This document shows, piece by piece, positions 9,045-23,959 of a stretch of DNA of 64,000 nt. The notes below the pieces were generated by a model. That model had not been told where the DNA came from and made no database searches. It saw nothing but the letters and a program-made list of their open reading frames with translations. The stretch spans positions 644,253-708,252 of the forward strand of contig NZ_JACVOL010000001.1 in NCBI RefSeq assembly GCF_018882415.1, written 5' to 3'. Position numbers and translations under genes: made by a program. Within the stretch, counting starts at the first letter, position 1; each line of letters begins with the position of its first letter. Origin of the DNA: Polynucleobacter sp. 86C-FISCH (GTDB lineage Bacteria; Pseudomonadota; Gammaproteobacteria; Burkholderiales; Burkholderiaceae).

Positions 9045-9766
9045 ATTCCATTGTTGTTAATTTGATGCAAGTTAGAGAGCGGATTGAACTTGCCGCTCTA
9101 GCAGCAAAACGTGAGCCCGAAGAAATTGAACTCTTAGCTGTCAGCAAAACATTTCCGGCTTCAGCAGTAGAAGAAGCAATGCATGCTGGTCAATCTGCCT
9201 TTGGAGAAAACTATGTCCAAGAGGCTGTTGAAAAAATTCAGAAGCTTGCCAAATTACGTCCTTGGTTGGTATGGCATTTCATTGGGCCACTACAGAGCAA
9301 TAAAACTCGAGAGGTTGCAGAGCATTTTGACTGGGTTCATAGTGTTGATCGCCTCAAAATCGCAGAACGCCTTTCTGCCCAGCGCGGCGAGTTTCCTGAT
9401 CTAGCCCCATTACAAGTTTGCGCACAAATCAATGTAAGTGAAGAAGACAGCAAAAGTGGCGTCTCACTGGCGGAAGTTGAGGCACTTTGCAATGCCATCA
9501 CCTCGCTACCTAATTTAGTCCTCAGGGGCCTAATGGCCATTCCAGCGCCCAGTCCAAACATAGAGCAGCAACGTCAAGCGTTTGCCGCTGTGCGCGATTG
9601 TTTTACGCAGATTCAGGCAGCCCACGCTGGTGAACTGGGATACCAGTTTTTTGACACCCTCTCTATGGGCATGTCCGATGATTTAGAAGCGGCAATCCTA
9701 GAGGGAAGTACGATGGTTCGTGTTGGCACAGCCATTTTTGGGAAGCGCGATAAGATTAACAAATGA
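9041..9766 (+). CDS. yggS: Pyridoxal phosphate homeostasis protein (PLPBP, YggS family)
   Basis: A 241-residue YggS/PROSC family protein with a single alanine-racemase-like TIM-barrel fold. The PLP lysine is in the conserved AVSKTFPASAVEEAM region, followed by FGENYVQEAVEK, WHFIGPLQSNKT and SMGMSDDLEAAI. These proteins bind PLP and buffer its cellular level; no enzyme activity is established. The proC partner downstream is the classic neighbour of this family. It overlaps glcF and proC by 4 bp each (ATGA). Confidence 0.95.
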   Translation: MNSIVVNLMQVRERIELAALAAKREPEEIELLAVSKTFPASAVEEAMHAGQSAFGENYVQEAVEKIQKLAKLRPWLVWHFIGPLQSNKTREVAEHFDWVHSVDRLKIAERLSAQRGEFPDLAPLQVCAQINVSEEDSKSGVSLAEVEALCNAITSLPNLVLRGLMAIPAPSPNIEQQRQAFAAVRDCFTQIQAAHAGELGYQFFDTLSMGMSDDLEAAILEGSTMVRVGTAIFGKRDKINK

Positions 9767-10632
9767 GCACAAATAAAACTGCACAAAACAATAGCAACGC
9801 CCACATCACATTTATTGGTGGCGGCAATATGGGGCGTGCCCTCATTAGCGGCCTCCTTGCGAACGGATTTGAGCCTAATCAAATTTCCGTTGTTGAAGCG
9901 AACGCCGTAACGGCTTTAAAGTTGCATGAAGACTATGGCGTTCAAGGTATTGGGGCTTTAGAGCAAATTGCTTTTGACTTCTCTAAAAATAATGTCGTTG
10001 TTATGGCAATCAAGCCCCAGGACTTTAATGTTGTTGCAAAGGGGTTGGCTGCAAAACTGAAGCATGCAAGCGCGCCTGGCCCACTGATCCTTAGTATCGC
10101 TGCGGGCATTCGCCTAAAAGACATGAGTCGTTGGCTGGATCACACACGCTGTGTTCGTGCTATGCCCAATACCCCTGCATTAATTGGCAAAGGTATTACT
10201 GGACTATTTGCAGATACTGCCGTTGATCAATCTGATCGTGCTTTAGCTGAAACTATTTGCAATGCGGTAGGTCAAGCGGTATGGGTATCTGAAGAAAAGC
10301 TAATGGATGCAGTCACCGCCGTATCCGGAAGTGGCCCTGCCTATGTTTTTGCATTTCTTGAAGCGATGCAATCTGCTGGCGAGAAGCTTGGTCTTGATAC
10401 GGCAACAGCACGCAAGCTAGCCTATGCAACCCTTGAGGGCGCCACACAGTTGGCTCATAACTCTGATGAGCATGCCGGTGTTTTGCGCGAGAGAGTTACC
10501 TCTAAGGGTGGCACCACTGCAGCAGCCTTAGATGTGATGAAGCAACAAGGCTGGCACGAGATTTTGGAAAAAGCAATTGATGCAGCAAGTCAACGTGGCA
10601 AAGCTATGGGTGACGAGTTGGGTCAGAGCTAG
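9763..10632 (+). CDS. proC: Pyrroline-5-carboxylate reductase
   Basis: A 289-residue P5C reductase that makes the last step of proline biosynthesis with NAD(P)H. The N-terminal Rossmann motif [15 protein letters not shown] and the C-terminal dimer-domain motifs [31 protein letters not shown] and [14 protein letters not shown] are all present. The start overlaps the YggS gene by 4 bp, and the 3' end overlaps the convergent ubiA gene by 4 bp with no terminator visible between them. Confidence 0.96.
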   Translation: MSTNKTAQNNSNAHITFIGGGNMGRALISGLLANGFEPNQISVVEANAVTALKLHEDYGVQGIGALEQIAFDFSKNNVVVMAIKPQDFNVVAKGLAAKLKHASAPGPLILSIAAGIRLKDMSRWLDHTRCVRAMPNTPALIGKGITGLFADTAVDQSDRALAETICNAVGQAVWVSEEKLMDAVTAVSGSGPAYVFAFLEAMQSAGEKLGLDTATARKLAYATLEGATQLAHNSDEHAGVLRERVTSKGGTTAAALDVMKQQGWHEILEKAIDAASQRGKAMGDELGQS

Positions 10633-11492
10633 TTAAAAGCCAAACCCAGCACAATTCCAAGAAATAAAAATCCACCAAGCCAGTTGTTATGGCGGAACGC
10701 CTTAAAACAATCTTCTCTATTGCGAGTAGAAACTAGTTTTAGATGATAGATTGCACAAGCCAAGGCTGCGAACCAGCCTAATAAAAAATAATTACTGAGG
10801 TTGGCTAATTGCGCTACCCACACTTGGCTGATAAATAGCACTCCATAGCTCATAGCAATGGCGATAACATCGTAGCGACCAAAAGTGATGGCTGAAGTTC
10901 TTAAGCCCAGACGCAAATCATCGTCGCGATCGACCATGGCATAGGCTGTGTCATAAGCAATGGCCCAGAATATATTCCCCACAAACAAGATCCAAGCCTC
11001 TAGCGGAATGAAATCCAGAATCGCTGCATATGCCATCGGAATCCCAAAGCCAAAAGCGATTCCCAAGACTGCTTGAGGCATCGCAAAGAAGCGCTTGGTG
11101 AAAGGGTAAATAAAGGCAACCAGTAGCGCAAGAACTGACAGTTGCCTTGTAAATGTATTAAGAGACTGGATCAATAAAAAAGCAATGAAGGCTAGCGCAC
11201 CTGCTACAGCCACCGCCTCTTTCCCAGAAATTTTTCCACTTGTGACAGGGCGTCCCTGGGTTCTTTTAACGTGACGATCAAAGTCACGATCCGCATAGTC
11301 GTTAATAGCACAACCTGCGCTACGCATGAGAAACGTACCTAGAGTAAAGATCAACAAGATAGATAAATCAGGAGTACCGCTACTGGCCAACCAGAGAGCC
11401 CAGAGCGTAGGCCACAATAGCAATAGCGTGCCAATAGGTTTATCTAACCTAATTAAATACCCATAAGAAATGAAACGCTCTTTTAAGCCCAT
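10629..11492 (-). CDS. ubiA: 4-hydroxybenzoate octaprenyltransferase UbiA
   Basis: A 287-residue integral membrane prenyltransferase that attaches the polyprenyl tail to 4-hydroxybenzoate in ubiquinone synthesis. The two Asp-rich magnesium-prenyl-diphosphate motifs are visible: [15 protein letters not shown] near residue 64-78 and [19 protein letters not shown] near residue 180-198. About eight hydrophobic helices are seen. The gene follows recG on the minus strand with a 10-bp gap, so it may be cotranscribed with it. Confidence 0.95.
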   Translation of the reverse strand: MGLKERFISYGYLIRLDKPIGTLLLLWPTLWALWLASSGTPDLSILLIFTLGTFLMRSAGCAINDYADRDFDRHVKRTQGRPVTSGKISGKEAVAVAGALAFIAFLLIQSLNTFTRQLSVLALLVAFIYPFTKRFFAMPQAVLGIAFGFGIPMAYAAILDFIPLEAWILFVGNIFWAIAYDTAYAMVDRDDDLRLGLRTSAITFGRYDVIAIAMSYGVLFISQVWVAQLANLSNYFLLGWFAALACAIYHLKLVSTRNREDCFKAFRHNNWLGGFLFLGIVLGLAFN

Positions 11493-11502
11493 GAAGTAAT
11501 TA

Positions 11503-13590
11503 TCAAGCTTTTAGAAACTCTGCACGCGATCCAAGCCAGCGCTCTAGGTGGCGCTCCACCAGATCTGCGTGCTCGGCAAGCAATCGGTCAGCCGCCTGCT
11601 GCGCAAGCTCAATTAACCAGGCGTCGCGCTGGAGGTCTACAAAGCGCAACATGGCATCGCCTGACTGCTTGGCGCCGAGCAACTCGCCGGGACCACGTAG
11701 CGATAAATCACGTTCGGCAATCACAAATCCATCTGAGGTCTCGCGCAAAGTTTGCAAACGCTCTTTGGCAGCCATTGAAAGCGGCTCTGCATACATCAAG
11801 ATGCAGACTGAATCTGCGGACCCCCTACCAACACGCCCGCGTAATTGATGAATCTGTGCGTAACCAAAACGCTCTGCATGCTCAATGACCATTAATGCGG
11901 CGTTAGGTACATCGACCCCCACCTCAATCACCGTAGTGGCGACCAGAAGTTGAATTTCATTCGCTTTAAAGGCAGCCATGACAGCCGCTTTTTCTTCTGC
12001 CTTTAATCTGCCGTGCACTAAGCCCACCTTAAAGTCAGGTAAAGCTTGAGTCAACTGTTCAAAGCTTTCTGTTGCTGTTTGTAATTGGAGCGCTTCGGAC
12101 TCTTCGATGAGCGGGCAGACCCAGTAGGCCTGAAGCCCTTTTGATAACCAACTTTGCAAACCACCGATTACTTCATCACGGCGACTAGCTTTGACGACTT
12201 TGGTGGCAATCGGTTTGCGGCCAGGAGGCAACTCATCAATGACAGAAACATCCAGGTCGGCGTAATACGTCATTGCTAATGTTCTAGGTATGGGAGTGGC
12301 AGACATCATTAACTGATGACAGTAAAACAACTCTGATCCAACACGTTGCTGAATCTCTAAACGTTGTCTTACCCCAAAGCGATGCTGCTCATCAATGACT
12401 GCTAAGCCAAGTTTGGCAAAGCTCACACTTTCTTGAATAAGGGCATGTGTACCAATAATGAGCTGGGCTTGCCCATTCTCAATCACCTCTTGCGCCAGTC
12501 GTTTCTCTTTAACTTTTAGACTGCCTGATAACCAAGCGATTTTTACCCCTAAAGGCTCAAACCATTCCTTCATCTTTAAATAATGTTGCTCAGCCAAAAT
12601 CTCTGTAGGCGCCATGATGGCGGCTTGATAGCCATGATCCATGACCCGCGCTGCAGCCAAGGCAGCGACTACCGTTTTACCACTACCGACATCGCCTTGG
12701 AGTAAGCGATTCATAGGAAAAGACTTAGAGAGATCCTTGCTAATTTCCGACCAAACGCGATCTTGCGCATTCGTCAATTTAAAAGGCAATACTTTCAGCA
12801 AGCCCTCTTCAAAAGATTGCTCTCTAGCTTTATCTTTCCCTTCATCCTGAACTTTTGCAAAGCTTGGTGCATTTCGTTCGCGACGAATCGCATGCGCTCG
12901 CTTTAAAGAAATTTGCTGAGCCAGTAACTCTTCAAACTGCACCCTGCGCCAGGCGGGATGCGTACGCTCTAACAATGATTGGGTATTTGCGTCAGCTGGA
13001 GGCTGATGCAAATAGGTAATTGCAGATTGCAAATTGGGCCAATCATTACTGGGCAATAGCTCTGCCATCAGTTTTTTAGGCAAGAACTCTGCCAAGCTCT
13101 CTTGCAAACTGGGGTCACGCAAAGCTTGTGCAACTGCTTTACGAATAACAGTCTGTGAAACGCCAACACTTGCTGGATAGACTGGAGTAAGGCTATTTGG
13201 TAACGGCGCATCTGGAGCAACAGCGCGTACAGTCGGATGAACCATCTCCGAGCCTTGGAAACCATCTCGCACCTCGCCACGCACTCGAACATGGACGCCG
13301 ACCGCCATCTGTTTTTGCTGGCTGGGGTAGAAATTGAGAAAGCGCAGATTCAGAGTCTCGGTCTCATCCTCAATAGTGACAATCATCTGTCTTCTGGGCC
13401 GAAATAAGACCTGGTTGCGAATCACGACACCCTGGGTCTGGGCCGAGGCAAACCTACCCTGGACAATGGCCTCTTCAATGGTGAGCAACTCTGTCTCATC
13501 CTCATAACGGGATGGCAAGTGCAAAGCAAGGGCCATAGGGCTGTCTAAACCCATTTTTTGGAGTGTGCTTGGCGCTTGTTTAGTAGTCAT
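11503..13590 (-). CDS. recG: ATP-dependent DNA helicase RecG
   Basis: A 695-residue superfamily 2 helicase. The N-terminal wedge/OB domain is followed by helicase motif I ([18 protein letters not shown]), motif II as DEQH ([13 protein letters not shown]), motif III ([15 protein letters not shown]), and motif VI ([10 protein letters not shown]). The C-terminal TRG region [19 protein letters not shown] is diagnostic of RecG. It remodels stalled replication forks and branched recombination intermediates. It is divergent from queA, 30 bp away, and upstream of ubiA. Confidence 0.96.
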   Translation of the reverse strand: MTTKQAPSTLQKMGLDSPMALALHLPSRYEDETELLTIEEAIVQGRFASAQTQGVVIRNQVLFRPRRQMIVTIEDETETLNLRFLNFYPSQQKQMAVGVHVRVRGEVRDGFQGSEMVHPTVRAVAPDAPLPNSLTPVYPASVGVSQTVIRKAVAQALRDPSLQESLAEFLPKKLMAELLPSNDWPNLQSAITYLHQPPADANTQSLLERTHPAWRRVQFEELLAQQISLKRAHAIRRERNAPSFAKVQDEGKDKAREQSFEEGLLKVLPFKLTNAQDRVWSEISKDLSKSFPMNRLLQGDVGSGKTVVAALAAARVMDHGYQAAIMAPTEILAEQHYLKMKEWFEPLGVKIAWLSGSLKVKEKRLAQEVIENGQAQLIIGTHALIQESVSFAKLGLAVIDEQHRFGVRQRLEIQQRVGSELFYCHQLMMSATPIPRTLAMTYYADLDVSVIDELPPGRKPIATKVVKASRRDEVIGGLQSWLSKGLQAYWVCPLIEESEALQLQTATESFEQLTQALPDFKVGLVHGRLKAEEKAAVMAAFKANEIQLLVATTVIEVGVDVPNAALMVIEHAERFGYAQIHQLRGRVGRGSADSVCILMYAEPLSMAAKERLQTLRETSDGFVIAERDLSLRGPGELLGAKQSGDAMLRFVDLQRDAWLIELAQQAADRLLAEHADLVERHLERWLGSRAEFLKA

Positions 13591-13620
13591 CGTTAAAATC
13601 TAATACCTGATGGTAATGCT

Positions 13621-15821
<2,201 letters not shown>

Positions 15822-15955
15822 TAGCCCTACAGGGGGCTCAACACCCTTCAAATCACCTCCAAAGCCCCACACAGTTTAGAATTGCGGGTTACGGCCTCAG
15901 GTTTAAAGGTCGAAAAACTCAGCAGTTTTTAATTGGTAATTAATGGAGGTTTTGT

Positions 15956-16282
15956 ATGTGGATTAGTAACGCTTTTGCCCAAGCTCCTGCAGCGGGCGCA
16001 GATTCCGGTGGCTTGATGAGCTTCCTCCCTTTGATTTTGATGTTTGCAGTTTTGTACTTCATCATGATTCGCCCACAAATGAAGCGTCAAAAAGAAACTA
16101 AGGCAATGCTTGAGTCATTGGGCGTTGGCGATGAAGTAGTTACTGTTGGCGGCATTATGGGCAAAGTAACAGCGCTCAAGGACCAAGTAGTGACTGTTGA
16201 AATTTCTGCTGGTACTGAAGTGCAAATGCAAAAAGGTGCCATCACTACAGTATTGCCAAAAGGCACGCTGAAGTCTGCTTAA
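15956..16282 (+). CDS. yajC: Preprotein translocase subunit YajC
   Basis: A 108-residue membrane protein with one transmembrane helix (about residues 19-42, FLPLILMFAVLYFIMIRPQ). The RPQMKRQKE and LGVGDEVVTVGGIMGKV motifs are typical of YajC. It accompanies SecD and SecF at the Sec translocon. A strong ribosome-binding site, GGAGG at 15945-15949, lies 6 nt before the ATG and decides the start. The tgt-yajC-secD-secF order is the standard one in many proteobacteria. Confidence 0.95.
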   Translation: MWISNAFAQAPAAGADSGGLMSFLPLILMFAVLYFIMIRPQMKRQKETKAMLESLGVGDEVVTVGGIMGKVTALKDQVVTVEISAGTEVQMQKGAITTVLPKGTLKSA

Positions 16283-16320
16283 TGCATCCGCTTAATTTGT
16301 TTGTTTAAAAGTATCTCAAT

Positions 16321-18180
16321 ATGAATCGCTACCCTCTCTGGAAATATCTAGTTATCGCCATCGCATTACTGATTGGCGGACTATATTCATTACCCAATTT
16401 CTATGGTGAGGCTCCAGCGGTTCAAGTCTCGTCTGCCAAACCAACCATCAAGGTTGATTTGGCAACACAGGCTCGTGTAGAAAAAATCCTGACTGAAGCA
16501 AACATTGGCAACACAGGCATCTTCTTTGAAGTCGCTGGCAATGTAGGCTCAATCAAGGTTCGCTTTAATAACACCGATATTCAATTGCGCGCTCGCGATC
16601 TCTTACAGCAGAAGTTAAATACCGATCAAAATGATCCCAACTACACCGTTGCATTAAATTTACTATCCAACACCCCAGGATGGCTTAATGCAATCAATGC
16701 TTTGCCAATGCCATTAGGACTTGACTTACGTGGTGGCGTGTACTTCCTTCTACAGGTAGACATGAAGGGTGCAGTTCAGAAGAAGGTTACTTCTTTAGCA
16801 ACGGATATTCGCAGTCAATTGCGCGACAAAAATATTCGTCATCAAGGCATCGAACGTGGTGCCGACTTCATTTCCATTAGCTTTGGCAGCACTGCTGATG
16901 CTGAAGCGGCTCGCTCTGTATTAATGACAGCACAACCAGAATTGATTTGGCAGGTCAAACCTACCGGGCTATCACCAAAAGTGATCGGTGAATTTAAGCC
17001 TACTGCCTTAAAAGAAATTCAAGATAACGCTGTTAAGCAAAACATCATTACATTGAATAAACGCGTGAATGAACTCGCGGTTAAAGAGCCCGTCATTCAG
17101 CAACAAGGTGCTGAGCGTATTGTGGTGCAACTGCCAGGCGTGCAAGATACAGCGCGTGCTAAAGATATTATTGGCCGTACAGCCACTCTCGAATCACGCT
17201 TAGCTGATCCACTCGTATCCACTATCGCCCTAGGCGAAACTCCTCCTCCAGGCATGGATACTTTCCGCTTTGGCGAAAACCGTTTGGGTGTATTCAAAAA
17301 ATCAGTGATCTTTAGTGGTGACCGCATTACTGATGCAAGCGCTGGCTTTGATCAAAATCAACGCCCTGCCGTCAACATCTCCTTAGATGCGGCTGGTGGT
17401 CGTGTGATGCAAGAAGTGACTCGTGAAAACATTGGCAAACCAATGGGCATGATCTTATTTGAAAAAGGCAAAGGTGAAGTGCTCACGATAGCTACCATTC
17501 AAAGTGAATTTGGCTCTAAGTTCCAGATCACTGGTCAACCTACTACTGAGAGCGCCAATGACTTAGCCCTCTTGTTACGTGCAGGCTCATTAGCAGCGCC
17601 AATGGAAATCATTGAAGAACGTACTATCGGACCAAGCTTGGGTGCAGAAAACATTGAGAAGGGCTTTAAGTCTCTCTTAATCGGTTTTGGTGCTATTGCT
17701 ATCTTTATGATGGCTTACTACCTCTTGTTTGGCACATTCTCAGTTGTGGCGTTAGCAGTCAACCTGCTCTTACTCATTTCAGTACTTTCCATGTTGCAAG
17801 CCACGCTCACCTTGCCTGGTATTGCCGCGATGGCTTTAGCGCTCGGTATGGCGATTGACTCTAACGTGTTGATCAACGAACGTATTCGCGAAGAGTTGCG
17901 TAATGGCGCGGCCCCACAAACAGCCATTGCCGTAGGCTTCGACAAAGCATGGGCAACCATTCTGGACTCAAACGTCACTACTTTAATTGCTGGCCTAGCC
18001 TTGTTAGCATTTGGCTCTGGCCCTATTAAAGGATTCGCAGTAGTTCACTGCTTAGGTATTCTGACTTCAATGTTCTCGGCTGTCTTCTTCTCACGTGGCC
18101 TTGTCAACCTCTGGTACGGCAGACATAAGAAGATTCAAAAACTCGCTATCGGCCAAGTTTGGCGCCCACAGGAGAAATAA
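16321..18180 (+). CDS. secD: Protein translocase subunit SecD
   Basis: A 619-residue SecD, typical length for the separate (unfused) form. An N-terminal transmembrane helix precedes a large periplasmic part that begins LGLDLRGGVYFLLQVDM near residue 132 and includes VIQQQGAERIVVQLPGVQD. The C-terminal membrane domain has ALGMAIDSNVLINERIREELRNG, the conserved proton-path region. SecDF uses the proton motive force to help late steps of Sec export. The gene is 38 bp after yajC with no obvious Shine-Dalgarno sequence before the ATG, and 3 bp before secF. Confidence 0.96.
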   Translation: MNRYPLWKYLVIAIALLIGGLYSLPNFYGEAPAVQVSSAKPTIKVDLATQARVEKILTEANIGNTGIFFEVAGNVGSIKVRFNNTDIQLRARDLLQQKLNTDQNDPNYTVALNLLSNTPGWLNAINALPMPLGLDLRGGVYFLLQVDMKGAVQKKVTSLATDIRSQLRDKNIRHQGIERGADFISISFGSTADAEAARSVLMTAQPELIWQVKPTGLSPKVIGEFKPTALKEIQDNAVKQNIITLNKRVNELAVKEPVIQQQGAERIVVQLPGVQDTARAKDIIGRTATLESRLADPLVSTIALGETPPPGMDTFRFGENRLGVFKKSVIFSGDRITDASAGFDQNQRPAVNISLDAAGGRVMQEVTRENIGKPMGMILFEKGKGEVLTIATIQSEFGSKFQITGQPTTESANDLALLLRAGSLAAPMEIIEERTIGPSLGAENIEKGFKSLLIGFGAIAIFMMAYYLLFGTFSVVALAVNLLLLISVLSMLQATLTLPGIAAMALALGMAIDSNVLINERIREELRNGAAPQTAIAVGFDKAWATILDSNVTTLIAGLALLAFGSGPIKGFAVVHCLGILTSMFSAVFFSRGLVNLWYGRHKKIQKLAIGQVWRPQEK

Positions 18181-18183
18181 GCC

Positions 18184-19158
18184 ATGGAATTTTTCCGGAT
18201 CAAAAAAGATATTCCCTTTATGCGCCATGCATTGGTGCTCAATGCGATTTCTTTAATTACTTTTTTAGCAGCTGTCTTTTTCCTTTGGCATAACGGCCTG
18301 CACCTCTCCATCGAATTTACTGGTGGCACGGTTATGGAAGTTAGCTATCCACAAACTGCGCCACTAGACTCCATTCGCTCAAAAGTTGAGAAGCTTGGTT
18401 ACGCAGATACCCAAATTCAAAACTTTGGTAGCTCACGCGATGTGATGATTCGCCTGCCTTTACAAAAAGATGCTGAAGGCAAACTCATCTCCTCAGCCGA
18501 TCAAAGTACAGCAGTAATGCAAGTGCTAGATCCAGCAGCAACTGGTGTAAAGCTCCAGCGTGTTGAATTTGTTGGTCCACAAGTTGGTCGTGAGCTAGCA
18601 ATAGATGGATTAATGGCATTGCTATTTGTAATTATTGGCATTGTGGTTTACCTCTCATTCCGCTTTGAGTGGAAATTTGCGGTTGCCGGCATCATCGCGA
18701 ACTTGCATGACATCGTCATCATCTTGGGTTTCTTTGCCTTCTTCCAATGGGAGTTCTCACTTTCAGTATTGGCAGCAGTGCTAGCGGTTCTAGGCTACTC
18801 AGTAAACGAATCCGTGGTGATCTTTGACCGTATTCGCGAAAACTTCCGCAAATACCGCAAGATGAATACCCGTGAAATCATCGATAACGCAATCACCAGC
18901 ACTATCAGCCGAACTGTTATTACTCACGGCAGTACAGAGATGATGGTTTTGGCTATGCTGATCTTCGGCGGCCCAACGCTCTTCTACTTTGCTTTGGCGC
19001 TGACCATTGGTATTTTGTTTGGTATTTACTCTTCAGTCTTCGTTGCTGCAGCGCTGGCCATGTGGCTTGGTGTTACACGAGAAGATTTGGTGAAGGGCGA
19101 TAAAAAGCCTGATGACGAAGCGCGCAAAGACGACCCTAACTACGGGGCGCGGGTTTAA
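18184..19158 (+). CDS. secF: Protein translocase subunit SecF
   Basis: A 324-residue SecF with six predicted membrane helices. Key motifs are SIEFTGGTVMEV near the first periplasmic domain and LAVLGYSVNESVVIFDRIRENFRKYR in the membrane domain, both diagnostic. It works with SecD in the SecDF-YajC complex. The ATG follows the secD stop by 3 bp, so the genes are translationally close. The 3' end is 9 bp from the convergent waaA gene, with no clear terminator between. Confidence 0.96.
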   Translation: MEFFRIKKDIPFMRHALVLNAISLITFLAAVFFLWHNGLHLSIEFTGGTVMEVSYPQTAPLDSIRSKVEKLGYADTQIQNFGSSRDVMIRLPLQKDAEGKLISSADQSTAVMQVLDPAATGVKLQRVEFVGPQVGRELAIDGLMALLFVIIGIVVYLSFRFEWKFAVAGIIANLHDIVIILGFFAFFQWEFSLSVLAAVLAVLGYSVNESVVIFDRIRENFRKYRKMNTREIIDNAITSTISRTVITHGSTEMMVLAMLIFGGPTLFYFALALTIGILFGIYSSVFVAAALAMWLGVTREDLVKGDKKPDDEARKDDPNYGARV

Positions 19159-19167
19159 GTCAGTAAT

Positions 19168-21965
<2,798 letters not shown>

Positions 21966-21975
21966 TTAGGATGGC

Positions 21976-21981
21976 TATACT
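21976..21981 (+). promoter_or_regulatory. Possible -10 box 7 nt before the GST start
   Basis: TATACT is followed by TGATCCC and then the ATG at 21989, with no visible Shine-Dalgarno sequence. The spacing would give a leaderless or near-leaderless mRNA. No convincing -35 box is seen. Confidence 0.35.
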
Positions 21982-21988
21982 TGATCCC

Positions 21989-22603
21989 ATGAAACTTATC
22001 GGATCCCTCACCAGCCCCTATGTACGTAAAGTACGCATTGTTTTTAACGAGAAAAAGGTCGATGTTGACCTCGAATTAGAGAATGTTTGGGCCGCAGACA
22101 CCAAAATAGGCGCCACAAACCCCCTGGGGAAGGTTCCTTGCCTTATTTCTGACGATGGGGATGCTATCTACGACTCCCGCGTCATCGCCGAGTATGCGGA
22201 TGGCCTAAGCCCTGTCAGCAAGCTTATTCCTGCCGACAACCGGGAGCGTGCCGCCGTTAAAACCTGGGAAGCCCTGGCTGACGGAATTATGGATGCCGGT
22301 ATTTTGGCTCGTTTAGAGCGTACCTTGCGCCCAGCAGAGCAGCAAAGCCAAACTTGGTACGACCGCCAAATGGGCAAGATTGATGCCGCACTTAGCGAGA
22401 TGTCCGAGCAACTCGGTGAAAACGCATGGTGTCATGGCAATCAAATGACTTTGGCAGATATCGCCGTTGGTTGCGCCATTGGTTATCTATTGTTTCGCTT
22501 TCCTGAAGTGAAATGGCAAACACAATATCCAAACTTAGATCGCTTGTACCAGAAATTATTGCAGCGACCTTCGTTTATGGAAACTGTACCGCCTGCTGCT
22601 TAA
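21989..22603 (+). CDS. Glutathione S-transferase family protein
   Basis: A protein of about 204 residues. The N-terminal thioredoxin-like domain starts MKLIGSLTSPYVRKVRIVF and contains NPLGKVPCLI and DSRVIAEY, the cis-Pro and glutathione-binding motifs of bacterial GSTs. The C-terminal helical domain has MTLADIAVGCAIGYLLFRFP. Such proteins conjugate or reduce substrates with glutathione in the cytosol; the substrate is unknown. The start at 21989 is chosen because it begins the conserved domain; upstream in-frame starts add unrelated residues. Divergent from purB and convergent with mnmA. Confidence 0.92.
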   Translation: MKLIGSLTSPYVRKVRIVFNEKKVDVDLELENVWAADTKIGATNPLGKVPCLISDDGDAIYDSRVIAEYADGLSPVSKLIPADNRERAAVKTWEALADGIMDAGILARLERTLRPAEQQSQTWYDRQMGKIDAALSEMSEQLGENAWCHGNQMTLADIAVGCAIGYLLFRFPEVKWQTQYPNLDRLYQKLLQRPSFMETVPPAA

Positions 22604-22621
22604 TCAACTTATCACTTAAAT

Positions 22622-22652
22622 AAAAAGCCAATCAAAACTGATTGGCTTTTTT
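22622..22652. terminator. Bidirectional rho-independent terminator between GST and mnmA
   Basis: Stem AAAAAGCCAATCA / TGATTGGCTTTTT with a 4-5 nt loop and T-rich ends on both strands, placed 19 bp after the GST stop and 18 bp after the mnmA stop. It can serve both convergent genes. Confidence 0.88.
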
Positions 22653-22669
22653 GTATCTGATGAGAAAAT

Positions 22670-23782
22670 TTATGCGGAGATAATTCCGCCACCCAAACAA
22701 ATTTCTCCGTCATAGAGAACAGCTGATTGTCCAGGTGTTACTGCCCACTGTGCATCCGGAAAGCTTAATTCAAAACTTTGCGCATCATTACCGGCAATTA
22801 AAGTGCAAGCTGAATCGGCTTGACGGTAACGCGTTTTAGCAGAATAGCTTCCAGGCACTGGAGCTGCACCAGATACCCAGCTAGCGTCCATTGCAGAAAG
22901 CTTGTGAGCTAATAGCCATGGGTGCTCATGGCCCTGTGCTACATATAGAGTGTTATTCGGAATATCTTTACGCGCCACATACCAAGCATCACCATTACCA
23001 TCCTGACTACCGCCCAAACCAATGCCTTTGCGCTGACCCAAGGTAAAGAATGCTAGGCCCATATGCTCACCAACGGTCTTACCTTCTGGGGTTTTAATTG
23101 GTCCCGGCACACGTGGTAAATAACGGTTTAAGAATTCTCTAAAAGGACGTTCGCCAATAAAACAAATTCCAGTGGAGTCTTTTTTCTTTGCATTGTGCAA
23201 ACCAATTTGCTCAGCAATTTTTCTCACTTCCGTTTTAGGAATTTCTCCCAGCGGAAACATGACGTTTGCCAATTGCTGCTGCGTTAAGCGATGCAAGAAA
23301 TAACTTTGGTCTTTGCTCGCATCGACCGCTTTTAGTAGCTGGACTTTTCCACCCTCATGACGCACGCGTGCATAGTGTCCAGTAGCAATCGCATCCGCAC
23401 CCAAACTCATGGCGTGATCCAAGAATGCTTTGAACTTAATTTCGGCATTACATAAAACATCGGGATTAGGTGTTCGCCCTGCAGCGTATTCGCGCAAAAA
23501 ATCGGCAAATACACGTTCACGGTATTCAGCAGCGAAATTGACAGCCTCAACGTCTATACCGATCATATCGGCCACAGAAACCACGTCTAGCCAGTCCTGG
23601 CGAGCCGAACAGTACTCGTCGTCGTCATCATCCTCCCAATTCTTCATAAAAAGGCCAATAACTTCAAAGCCTTGTTCCTTGAGCATCCAGGCGGCAACCG
23701 ACGAATCTACCCCTCCAGACATGCCAATAACGACTTTCTTGGTCTGGGGCGATGGGATTGCGGAAGAATTGAGCGGGATCAT
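22670..23782 (-). CDS. mnmA: tRNA-specific 2-thiouridylase MnmA
   Basis: A protein of about 370 residues that thiolates the wobble uridine of Lys, Glu and Gln tRNAs. The P-loop-like [11 protein letters not shown] near the N-terminus binds ATP, and the acidic [11 protein letters not shown] segment follows. Catalytic cysteines lie in [12 protein letters not shown] and STGICFIGE, as expected. I chose ATG 23782 because it gives a short N-terminus before the PP-loop; the frame is open for 30 codons upstream but those look non-coding. It converges on the GST gene and is divergent from pntAA. Confidence 0.94.
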   Translation of the reverse strand: MIPLNSSAIPSPQTKKVVIGMSGGVDSSVAAWMLKEQGFEVIGLFMKNWEDDDDDEYCSARQDWLDVVSVADMIGIDVEAVNFAAEYRERVFADFLREYAAGRTPNPDVLCNAEIKFKAFLDHAMSLGADAIATGHYARVRHEGGKVQLLKAVDASKDQSYFLHRLTQQQLANVMFPLGEIPKTEVRKIAEQIGLHNAKKKDSTGICFIGERPFREFLNRYLPRVPGPIKTPEGKTVGEHMGLAFFTLGQRKGIGLGGSQDGNGDAWYVARKDIPNNTLYVAQGHEHPWLLAHKLSAMDASWVSGAAPVPGSYSAKTRYRQADSACTLIAGNDAQSFELSFPDAQWAVTPGQSAVLYDGEICLGGGIISA

Positions 23783-23959
23783 CAAAAAATGCGAGAATTC
23801 AATATAAGCTGACAGACCATATTGTAGAAGTCTTAGCCCGGTCTCACAGAATTTTGGGCAAAAACCAAGCAAGCGGACTTAGGGGTAAGTAAATAGGTGC
23901 AATAAGGCCCATTTAACTAAAATAGATTTTTTGAAAAATTTTGCTTTTGGAGACATGCC

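Noticed and set aside
15822..15955. Short inverted repeat AGCCC/GGGCT after tgt as a terminator
   Set aside because: The stem is only 5 bp and no T run follows; tgt and yajC may well be cotranscribed.
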